Source of the DNA: Diphasiastrum complanatum
Lineage: Eukaryota; Streptophyta; Lycopodiopsida; Lycopodiales; Lycopodiaceae
NCBI GenBank assembly: GCA_029204225.1
Contig: CM055098.1
Span: 2,357,106-2,421,105, forward strand
Direction: 5' to 3'
Length of the DNA stretch: 64,000 bases
Shown here piece by piece: positions 36,911 through 48,500 of the stretch. The notes beneath the pieces are model-generated. The model had not been told where the DNA came from and ran no database searches. It was given only the letters and a program-made list of their open reading frames with translations. The translations under genes and the position numbers were made by a program. The stretch's first letter is position 1; the number at the start of each line of letters is the position of its first letter.

Positions 36911-38352
36911 GAAAGAAAGAAAGCTTTATTAACGTCTTTTCCATGCCAAAAGGCGTATAAGACGAAAAGGAGTACAACATAGGAAATGGAACTCGGACGG
37001 AACAATGTCGTCAACAGAAAACTAAAGTAAAACTGCCGTAAACACTGTTAACTGGGAAATACTATTTAAATCCTATGAGGAGGCAGCATAGTTTAGGAAA
37101 CATGGTATTATGACCATTTACAGATCAACTGAACCCTCCTCATTTCTCTAACTTTACTTCTACCTCTACTCTCTCTATTCCTTTTTTGATTTCCACGAAG
37201 TGCATTGTCCCGTCTTTGTAGATGAGACGTTTGCCCATGTCTTTCGCTCGTTGACGAGCTTTCTTCCGTTCTTCCACCTGTACGTAGGTTAGGTCTTCAT
37301 CCATGAAAATCTGAGTACCCTTTAATGTGGCTCGCTGACGGAGTGCCTCTCGCCTATCAGTTGCTGATGAGAAGCGGATTACTAGGGTTTCCGCATCCTT
37401 TTTGGTACGCCAGGCCTTGTCCAAGCCAGTATCATGATGGTGGAGCATATCTGTTAAAAATTTCTTAGCTTCATTGATAGCGTCTTGCGTGTCCGGAAGT
37501 CCTCGTACACGAACATTTAGGGCTTTTTGTTCCCGTAATCGAGATTTGTTGAAAGTAGCTGATATGAGTGAAACGGGAGCTATGTTACCTTTGAGAACAT
37601 CGGCCCATGTTTTCGTGTGCTGTTGGGGCTGATCCTGGGTGTCCTCTTCGACATCCTGGATGGATGCAATGGTGGCAGTTTGGATGTCGATTTCCTTTCG
37701 AATATCTGCCAGAAATTTGTCTATGCTCTGGATATGGGATACCTCGGTGGAGTCACGGTATTGAATAATGTTGGTGATCTGTTGCTCCTGTGTAACGATT
37801 TTCGCTTGTAGTTTCGCAATGTGTTCCTCAAGTCGAGCCACTGTTCTTAAAAGAAAATGTATTTCTTGAAAAAATGTCAAGCCGTTTTCCCATCCTGGAG
37901 TCCCTGGAACAGGTGTGTGGGTTGTTAGAGATGCGTAAGCATTGGGGTGGGGAGTGAGGGAAAAGGGATCTACTTGTTCCAGTGCAGGTACGGTAGCAGG
38001 TGGTGTAGCAGGGGGAACAGCAGGTGCAGGAACGGGGTCAATAGCAGAGGGTGTAGCTGAAACAGTAGGATCAACGATGGAGGCAGGGTGCGGAACAGTA
38101 TGATCAGCGGTGGAGGCAGGGTGTGGAACAGTAGGATCAGCGATGGAGGCAGGGCGTGGATCTGCTATGGCAGCAGGGCGCACTGGAGGATGGGGGGAGT
38201 TACCTCCCCCTCGCTTGCATGGAGATGGAGCGCTCCACGATCAGCCCGCAATCAGGCTCAGCCAGCGATCGCAGCACCAATGATAGCAGCCACAGGCAGC
38301 AGCGCGCGCCATCGCCCAGTGTGACCAGCACCCATGGCGTCCATCGCGCCAT

Positions 38353-38412
<60 letters not shown>

Positions 38413-41400
38413 CAACAACACAAGCAATGGAGAGCAATGCTTAGCCAAACTGAAAAATGTGACACAATAAGCAAATATGTACTCTACCTACTTACTGAAT
38501 GTAGGGTATCCCCAAAAGTCAAGATAGGGCCCCTATACCAATTAGACCTCTAAGGACCCACGAGTCAGTACATGACCAAAATTGGGTCCAACTGAACTTA
38601 AGACAAACTTAAGATGGCCTAAATAACTAAATACCCATGGTTACACAAATCTCGACCTTTTGGGTCAAAGTAACCTATGGATAAGTTTAGCATAGTCATT
38701 TATTTCTAACACCCTCCTTAAATGACAATGCAAAAACGGAAATCTTCACTATGTAATAAAACCAACATGTGGTATTAAATTTAAAGCTTTGCATAAAGCT
38801 TCAAATCTGACCCTAGGCAATGCCTTAGTGAAGAGGTCCGCAATATTATCCTCTGTACGACAATACTCAAGTAAAATGTCGCCATCATGAAGTCTCTCTC
38901 GAACAAAGTGATAATGGATCTCGATGTGCTTCGTCCTCGCATGAAAAACAGGATTCCGTGCAATGGCAATAGCACTTTGACTATCACTCAAGATAAGAGT
39001 GGCTGAGGGATCGCCAAACGTCATGTCGACAAGTAGTCTGCTCAGCCATAAACACTCCGTTGTGGCTGAAAATATCGCTCTATATTCTGCCTCACTAAAA
39101 GAAGTAGCAACAGTGGGATGCTTTTTACTTGACCAAGAAATTGCAGAATTTCTATAGAAAAAGCAATGTCCACTTGTAGAGCGTCTAGTGTCTTGATCAA
39201 CCAAAAAACCAGCAGGTTGTTGAAGGTACACTTCCTCATTGATCACCATTGAGGAATGCTGTCTTTATGTCAAGTTGCCGCAGACGCCAACCAAAATGGG
39301 CCGCCAAATAGGTTACTACCCTCCCAACATTTTACTCCCTTGGCCTGCTCATAAAAATCAGGTTCTTCCGCAACGTCTCCATGAGATGTAAGAGCAAAAT
39401 CTGAAAAATCAGCATAGTCCACTGATTTTGTAGAGGCACGTGTCTTTCCATGATAAAATGAACTTACTTTGCTGTCCCGCAAAGTCGACAATAGCCACCG
39501 TGGGACTGTTTTAGGCTGTCCAACAACCATGTCTCTTCTTGCAATTTGTTGTCCAAGATCTTCCGAGACTACACTTGGCTGTCCAAGATCTTCCAAAACT
39601 GGTCCTTGCTGTCCAACAGTTCCTGCTGGCTGATTTTGAGCAACAATGGGCAGTTCTTGATGAACATTAGGCTCTAAACTTGATGAGGTGTTGGGCAGTT
39701 CGAAACTAGTTGATTGCTGCCCCTTATCTCCAGAAATAGAAGATGGTACCAAATCTGGAAAAACTTCAACATTCACACTATGTGGGCTGTCCCCCTTCAA
39801 GATATGAGTTGGGGCCACATCTAATGAATTCTTTTCATCAAAATGCACATCACGACTAACAATAATCTTGTTAGTGCTCAAATTGAACAGCCTATAGCCT
39901 TTGCTTTCACTACTATAGCCAACAAAAATATTTAACTCCTTTATCCTCAAGCTTTGTACGAAGTTTATCCGGAACAAAAGCATAATCCGTACAACCAAAA
40001 ATGCGAAAGTGAGAGATTGAAAGCTTCTGCATAAAAATCAGTTTTGAGATTCTGATTTTTGGGTGCCACAAATTGCTCCTCCAAGATCTCTGATGGGCGC
40101 CCTCCTTCAACCTGAAAAGAGACAGAAAAGCTGATCCAAACTCCACTTGGAAAGATCAGCAGGATGCTGAAATTTCAGAACAAAACTCTTCTGGTAGGGC
40201 GCCAACATACAAGCTTGCTGCAGATCTGGTAGCTCTGATACCATGTAGGAAAGCAAGAGTCAAGTCACCAAGATCTAGTTATCAATCAATCTCCACAAGA
40301 AACAAGAGAGAAGAGGCTGGGCGCCCTCCTCTAACAGAGAGAGAGAGAGAGAAAACAACAACACAAGCAATGGAGAGCAATGCTTAGCCAAACTGAAAAA
40401 TGTGACACAATAAGCAAATATGTACTCTACCTACTTACTGAATGTAGGGCACCCCCAAAAGTCAAGATAGGGCCCCTAAACCAAATTAGACCTCTAAGGA
40501 CCCATGAGTCAATACATGACCAAAATTGGGTCCAACTGAACTTAAGACAAACTTAAGATGGCCTAAATAACTAAATACCCATGGTTACACAAATCTCGAC
40601 CTTTTGGGTCAAAGTAACCTATGAATTAACTTTAGCATAGTCATTTCTTTCTAACAAGATACTGATGATGATCTGCTTGTCCTACATCCCATGTAGACTC
40701 AACTTTCCATGCTTGACGTTGCCAACTCTGATTTGACCAGCACATAGGCCTCCCACCAAGGAGCCTATCTCACCACTGTATCCATCATGTCAATCCAACC
40801 AAAGCAAATGCAAACTAGATCCACCATCGTGATGAGAAATTCACCCACGATCCTGTAGCATATCAGGTAGGATAGCTCCATCAGAAACTTGTACCACCCC
40901 TGTAAGTCCTGTCCATCAACCAATGACTCAAGTCCAATATGAAATAGTTGGCCCCTGATGATCATCCCATGTCATCCTGCAGTCCATCCCTATCAAGTAT
41001 CCCAATGTCATCCTTGATCTCGAAGATCTGAGCATCTACCCTCTAGTGCCCCACCTCTATTCCCCCAAGCTAACTCCAAAGCTGCTCCTGTGAATGATTC
41101 CAAACCACTCCCTGAGAATACACTGAGATGCAAACTCCAAAGCCACCACCATAAGTCCCTCACATGATGTGACATGCCAATATCCCTCCAAGTGAATCTG
41201 TGAGATCTTCCATGGCCCAAGCCAAACAATCTGCACCCTGTCATCACTGGAATCTGCATCCCTGATGCAATACTGATACGACAAATTGACTTGACTTATC
41301 CAAACTCGTAGTTGAAGTGTATCTTCTGATGACAAACCTGATACACTGCTCCACAACTACAATGACTTGATTTGAATTGACTTACCAACTGCAAAACCGC

Positions 41401-44400
41401 AAAATAATCACACTCACCACTCGCCAAGAGCATCCAAAGTGTGATTACTGACTCGTTCTTCATCTCCCGCGTGTCCCACACACAGTTCGTTCAATGCAAG
41501 TCCGCTATCTTGCCCAACGGCTTCCAACTGGCACCACCTCGCACTTCCATCACCCGTGACCACCAAAATGTGTGTACCTCCAAGCTAGCCCATAATTCCC
41601 TCCGAACGAAAAATTTCCAAGTTGCAGATGTGTGTGTCAATGCAGCTATCACCTGACTCGACAATGCCACTGTTGATTATACCTGTGAGAGCGTTCCTCC
41701 AAAATGCCACTTGTCGTTGGTTGGTTTGAACCCCAAGAGTTGAACCTTACTACGAGAATTTTTCGCTCGTAACTGGCATACCATGCCTACTTCTCACCTG
41801 TGATTGCTTGCCCTCTCAAAATTGTTGCCAATGATGAGTAGCCACGCCGCCAAAACGAGCTTTCTCCACACAATTTCGCTATCATTCGCCCCCGTACCGC
41901 ATTTACCGCTTCCAAACACCCTGTTACCTTGTCAGAAGTAAGCAATAATGATTTAGAAGTGGTAATTCCTCATTGTACCGCCCTGTAGCAGGTTTCACCA
42001 GCCAAAAATTGCCCCAAATTTGGCCTTACAGTATCCAAATGGCGAATGTAGCCCATCACTAGGTCTTGACATAATGGCTCTGATCCTCCTTCCAGACTTT
42101 GATGGCCTCCTCGTGGATCCATACTTCTACATGTTACCTTGGGAGCCATTGCCATTCTTACTGTCTCTTTTGAATCTCTAGAATCAGTGCTTGGTATAGT
42201 ATTGTGGCTAGAATCTTATTTATCCATCCTCCATGACAGCTATTGTGTCTTCCACGGTCGGTTGCTCCTGCTTCTTTTCTAACGGACAGGGCTTTTTTCT
42301 GATTGTGGGAGTGTTGTGGACATGTATGAACAAAATCATATCCATGCATAATCAACCATTACAAAGTGCAGCAATTTGTTGTGATAATTTGAAATTTGAC
42401 AGTATTTTATTCTTTAGCATCTGCAAGTCAAATTTGCTATGAAAAATGGACTATCATTAAGTCTTGTCTCCAAAAACGTTGTTACAACCCTTTTCGATAT
42501 TGAATGTAACATCAGCTTTTTGCAAGCTGGGGAAATAATCAATTATATGACAAGCTGTCCCCATCACGGTTTCTACATGTGTGAGACTTGTGGAATGAAA
42601 TCTGATTTGAGAGGTTGCCAAAGGTGATAAGTATCAAGAACCTCAGTTGATGTTGCACTTGCCAGTGACTCTAGAGTGGAGGGTAGCTGTCAAGGTGATC
42701 GCGGTACATGACCAAAGAAGAACAAAAATACAGACCCATGGTTGGGAGAGAAGTGTGCCCATCCTAGAGAGTTTCATCATCGTGACACCAGAAAATTTTG
42801 ACGATAAAACCTAGATACAATGTTCTTTTACTGGCACCTGGTTACTAGGAAAAAGAGATGAAAATTGCCCCTTTGCTTGCAAATTGTAAACAGCTATGGA
42901 TGCTGGTCCAGAGTGAAGATTCTACTTTTGACTTTTCTCATGATAAGCTTTTTCATGCCTATTATAACTGCTACTTTCGTAGATTTGTTTTGGTGCAAGA
43001 AGTGTACTCACTTGTCTTTTATTTTATTTTTTTCTGAACGGATTTCTCAGCCTAGTTTTAGTGAAAATCTTACAAAATGCAAGTTTCAGTTATACTTTCT
43101 TCCATCTAAAACACGTCTACATGTAAAGTGTGATTTTATCATTCTTAGAGAGTATATGGTTTGTCATCAAGAAAACAGGGGGTTTGTCACAGAACTTTGA
43201 GTACCCAAGGCTGCATATATTCTAATTCCTTCCCAATTGTGGTCAATTCCTCTCGTGTCACAGAACTTCACTGTTCTGGCTTTCTGATGCAATATATCCT
43301 TCCTATGTTGACAGGAAGCTCACAATGCTGTGAAATTCAAACAGCTTTATGGAGACAGGCCTGATGTGATAGTTCCTGGAGTCTTTTGGAACTGCACTAG
43401 TTCAAAGGTTTTGACCATGGTATGGATTGATGGTATTAAGCTAAGTGAACAAGAGGCAATTGAGAAGCGGGGTTTGAATATCCTTCAGCTAGTTGATACA
43501 GGCATTCAGTGCAGTCTACGTCAACTTCTAGAGCATGGTTATTTTCATGCAGATCCACACCCTGGAAATCTTCTTGCTACTTCTGATGGAAAACTTGCTT
43601 TTGTTGATTTTGGTATGATGAGTGAAACCCCGGAGCAAGCCAGATTTGCAATTATTGGGCATGTGGTACACCTTGTAAATCGTGACTATGAAGCTATGGC
43701 TCAGGATTATTATGCTCTGGATTTTCTGTCCTCTGAGGTGGATGTCTCACCAATTGTGCCAGTTCTGAAAGGCTTTTTTGATGATGTATTGAATGCAACT
43801 GTGAGTGAGTTAAATTTCAAAACAATAGTGGATGGGCTGGGAGCGGTGCTGTACCAATTTCCTTTTGATGGTGAGTCCTAATTGATGCTATGTTTTGAAA
43901 GTTGCAACTATGTAGTGATGAAGTTGAGTAGATTGATTGAATCTTTTACATGTAGCAGACGAGCTTCTAGTTTGCCATGGTGTAGCCTCTAATGCAGCAA
44001 AAATTCTTTAGGAATTCACTTAGATTCTTTTTTGCAGTTCCACCTTACTATGCCTTGATCCTGAGGTCACTGACAGTCCTGGAGGGTCTGGCATTATACA
44101 CTGATCCTAATTTTAAGGTACTAGCTGCTGCATACCCATATTTTGCAAAGAGATTGCTTACAGATTCAAACCCTTATCTACGAGATGCTCTGATAGAACT
44201 TCTTTTCAAAGATGGCAGCTTCAGGTAAAGACTCTACTCAAACTTGTCCATTTGCTGGTGGCTTGACAATTTAAACTTCTATTATGGCCTAGGTGACTAC
44301 ATGGCGCAGTAATAGTTGTTAAAATGAATTAAAGTAGATTCAGAGGTTTTGCAGGCAGCATAAGCTTTTTAGGATAAAGATATTGCTGATTTGTCCAAAA

Positions 44401-45510
44401 GAATCAAGCTTACGTAGGAAAGATACATAGATACTTAATACAATACTGTAAGTTATGTCATCAAGAACTGCATCATTTTTCTCAGTATACTGCTGAAGAT
44501 CTTACAGTTAACCTGATACAGATGGAATAGGCTGGAGAATTTGCTCATTCAAGGTCGAAAGTCATCAGATTTTGTTGCAAATGATGCTTTGCAACCAGTA
44601 GTAAAGCTTCTCTTGGGGCCTGAAGGGGCAGAGCTGCGTATTTTGGTTGAGAAAGAAGCCATTCGGGTGATGGAAGCATTGATACTGGGGACAGCTGTTG
44701 AAGGTTATAGAGCTATACCAGAACCCTTGAAGGCATTGGTTGGAGGAGGTTCCAATGCTAGCCCTATAAGAATGAAGGAAAGTGAACAGTCTGCAATGCT
44801 CGTTCTTCGAGCTCAAATACTACGGATTTGGAGTTTGTTGCAAAACTCAAAGGGGTTTGATCCTGCAATGTTGGAGCCAATTGTGGAGGTAAGTATTTAG
44901 CAACTACACCTGGAACAAGAATTCAAGGCTGTGGTTTGAACTCAAGAAATGTGCTTTTGCTATCTATGATTTCACGTCTACAATAGGTGGTCTTTGCGAT
45001 TTGGTTTCCTTCTTATTATTTCATCTAGTTTATCAGTTTTTTTGAATAGCAGTTCAGTTATGATGATTTTGGGAAAAAATCACATCAAGCTGTTGTGATT
45101 GTAGTTATGATCAAAATTCCACTTGTGAGAGAGAAAGAAAGAAAGCTTTATTTAAAGAAACTGGAGCGTCCGCTTTACCTGGACCTTTGAGAACCTCTGC
45201 CTAACATTGGACAGCCGTATGGTGCTGCTCCACTTTGTTTTTGAGTTGTTGGATCGTAGTTGAAGTAGGTACTTGGGAGGATGCTGCAGATTTGATGGTC
45301 GTAATTTCTCTTCTGAGTTCTTCAATCGATGCATCTGTCTGCTGAAGGTGTGATTGCATTGATAGAATAATTTCTCGATGGGAGTCCATCTCTTTTCGGT
45401 GGTTGGCAAGAAGCTGGAATAGCCTTACACTATCTGCACTTAGTGCAAAGACCACTGAAGAGAGTGATGGAGGCATCGAATTGTGATCGTGATTGAGCCG
45501 TACTGTGTTC

Positions 45511-45564
<54 letters not shown>

Positions 45565-48500
45565 CTTTATTAATGTCTTTTCCATGCCAAAAGGCATATA
45601 AGACTAATGAAGTACATGTCAAGTATGTGGTAACCATGGGAGCGTATAAAACATCTCCAAAACTGTAATAAAGAAAACATTTTGTACAAACTAAAATAGA
45701 CACGTATGCGAGAGTCTGTGTGCCATGTCAAGATGTCAAGACTGTGTTGATGCTGATGCTGCTGCTGCTGTGCTGATGCTGTAGAAAGATGTAATGCGAG
45801 CCGCAACATAAGAAAGCACTGGAGCCTGCTGGTGTCATCTATGAGCATGAGCATGTGTAGTAGTAGTACGTCCTTGTGTATGATGTCTGGTGATCTTGGC
45901 GGTAACGTAATGATGGGAAGTACACTGTTTCTGATCTCTATGAGCATGTAAGCGGCTATCATCCTCATCGTCGTCATAATCCTCGTCTTCAGGCACTAAA
46001 TCACGCGATTTCCACCTAGCAAAGAAGGAAGTAATCAATGGCTGTGAGGTAAAATGTTGTGCCTATATGTTGTTTTGGAGCCGCTCATAAAAGTGCATGC
46101 AAGCCTAAGGCAAATGGTTGTTTCAAACCATATGGCAGAGTGGGGCCCATCATGAGAGGCCAGTTCCAAGAGATTTGAGGCGACCGTGATGTCTACTGCA
46201 TTTTGGGATGATGCATGCGCCACTATCACATCCATGCAACCTATCTATAGTGTGCTGCGCCTTACTGATAGGGAGGGTTGTACTTTAGGCCTTCTCTATG
46301 AGTTAATGGATAGGCTAGGAGAGCAGCTTCAGAGTTGCACTAGCATAGCTGCCAACATGTATATTACTACGTTGAAAGTTGATTCTTCATTGAACATTCA
46401 TGATTAGTTAATAGTATTTGCAAATTTGATATTCATAATCGGAATCAGGGTTCTTGAGACTTGAATGTTCAAACTTCACTCCTGATTGTTTGCAGGCTCG
46501 AAGAAGTAAGGGGCCTGTTTCTAGTTAGGTGGCAGTGGTTCCATCAACCTCTGCATCATGCCATGGCTTGCTTGCTTCATCCACTATGGAGGAAGGAATT
46601 TCAATTCCATGATCGAGAGCTCAGGCAAGGATAACATTTGTACGTCTCCTCTGTAGATGTGTCCCAATAAGGTGTCCCAAATCATTCCTCGTTGGGGCAG
46701 AGCCTTGGATGGTATAAGTATGCAAATAGGCCTTTCCAGGAGTAGAGCTAGATTTGGGAGTGGTAGCCACATGTTGCTAGATTGACATCTCGTCTATATG
46801 GAGAGTTCTAGCTAGTGGTTCATAGCTTAGTTGCCCGTTCCGGAACGATGCCCAAAAAATAAAAATAAAAAACTACCTTTTTTTAACAAAGGATTTAATT
46901 AAGATAAATAATTAAAATAATTAAATGTATATCAATATCGTTCCGACCAGGAACGTTCCGGAACGTACAGAACGTTCAGAACGGAATGTTGCGACCCATT
47001 TTGGTCGGAACGGGCTTCTAAGGTTCATAGCTTGGGGGCTAGATATGATTGATCTAGGTTTGGTTGGGTAGATTTGATCGCTCACTATCTGTTTTTTGTG
47101 GGTCTTCGGAATCAGCTTTGTAGGACTTGAAAGTGGTATCAAAACCAAAGCTAGCAGGATTTGTTGTTTGGAAACACATAAGTGGAGGTCAAGAATTGGA
47201 AGAGGAGGATGTTGCAAATTGGGGTCTTGAACTTGTGGGTGGAGCTAGAGCTTGGATTCATCGAGTTCTTGTTTTTTTGTGGGGTTTGGAATCAGTTCTT
47301 ATTGCAAGATAAGTGCTTTACCTGGTTTTGCAATAAGAATTATTCTAACCTTAAAAAAACTTGCATTTTGATTTTTGATTTAAATTCTTAGCTTGTGAAA
47401 GCTCTTCAAATTCCATCTGCATGGAAGCATAATTTTGGCCTGAAAGTGAGCCACAATTGTCAGATATAACAACAGTATGGCCTCTTTTATGTGCTGACAT
47501 TTTATCATTCTAAACAAGAGACTTATCTGTGCTTGCTAGCTTAAAGTCAGACATCTAGTCCTTTTGAAAGTAGTGATTTCCTATCAAGTTCTGGTTTCTT
47601 AAGTATGGTCTTTCTTCATCCCCATTTCACACACAAATGTGCATAGTGAGTCTCTTGGCTTACATTTTGAAACCATCCTAGCCCTTCACAACCTATTTTA
47701 CTTTCATACAGATGCGTTTTTATTTTAGCCTTTCCAGTTGAAAGTTTATTATTTTAGTAGCACCCTTCAGATTGAGTAAAGTCTTTAGTTATGAAAGTTG
47801 CTTTGGATTTACACCTTTCACCCAAAAAGTAGATACCTACCCTTCAAAACATAGGCTTGGTGGGCCTTTGTTCTCTCTCCTCTATCCAGCAATAACCAAC
47901 ATGATGTTCTACCACCTAAAAATTCAAATCTCAAGGTGTACAAAAAATAGTCGCCCTACAATAGTGGAGATACTAGGGGCTAGTGCCTGGCATCTTCACT
48001 TACCCCTATGGCAAGTAATATGCCACATGGGGGGCCTTTGCTTTCTTATGTGAAAGCTGGCCTTCCTATCCTCTCTCCAATGAGTGTTCAGGTTTTTGAC
48101 AAATAGACATACCTTAGGACTGTGTGTCTAAGCACCATAATTAAAAGATTCTAAATGGAATGAAAAGGAGGTCAAGTTTGTTTGGAAAATTGAAAGCGAA
48201 CTTCAATGGCCCGTTAATGGCTGCAGTAAATAACTAGCTCGACCCCTATAGGGTTTAATTGAAGTTTGCATGTTATTTGGCATGTTGTTTTTGGGACCTA
48301 ATTAGACCGTATGCATCAACATAGAGTACTGAAACTCGGCAAAAGGGCATTTTGTTAAATTATACTAAAATGTCATGCATTTGTCTAATAAAAACCTGCA
48401 CTTAGGCGTTCCATAGGAATGTGTATGTGACAGCCAAATTGCAAAATCTGTGAAGAAAAAAAATTCTAGTTTTTCTTTTCTACTTCCCAAAATCATGTAA

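Larger units (their letters stand above)
36856..38355 (-). mobile_element. ORF1-only LINE inside a copia LTR
   Basis: About 1.5 kb running on the minus strand from near 38355 to a (CT)n tail at 36900-36856. It carries one ORF (38183-37140) and a short 3' end with a 30-nt hairpin (36963-36934), and no reverse transcriptase. It lies in the (GA)n of the copia 3' LTR. Confidence 0.72.
36670..38711 (-). repeat. 3' LTR of the copia element, split by LINE DNA
   Basis: 36670-36765 and 38400-38711 match the 5' LTR; the roughly 1.6-kb insert begins and ends in the LTR's own (GA)n tract. Confidence 0.92.
36670..40656 (-). mobile_element. Complete but internally deleted Ty1/copia element
   Basis: The 5' LTR is 40244-40656 (413 bp), ending in CA right against a tRNA-Met primer site (40243-40232 on the minus strand). 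The 3' LTR is 36670-38711, enlarged by a LINE insertion. Target duplication AGATA lies at 36665-36669 and 40657-40661. The purine tract TTTAAGGAGGG precedes the 3' LTR. The interior is only 1.5 kb and lacks gag, protease, most of integrase and the core of reverse transcriptase. Confidence 0.92.

Noticed and set aside
38200-38474. Leu-Ser repeat frames at 38.2-38.5, 45.5, 54.4 and 54.7 kb
   Set aside because: All are translations of (GA)n or (CT)n tracts.
43899-44037. Read-through of ABC1K3 exon 4 past 43870
   Set aside because: The frame stops within a few codons (TAA at 43879-43881), while the GTGAGT donor and TTGCAG acceptor restore the conserved [11 protein letters not shown] sequence.
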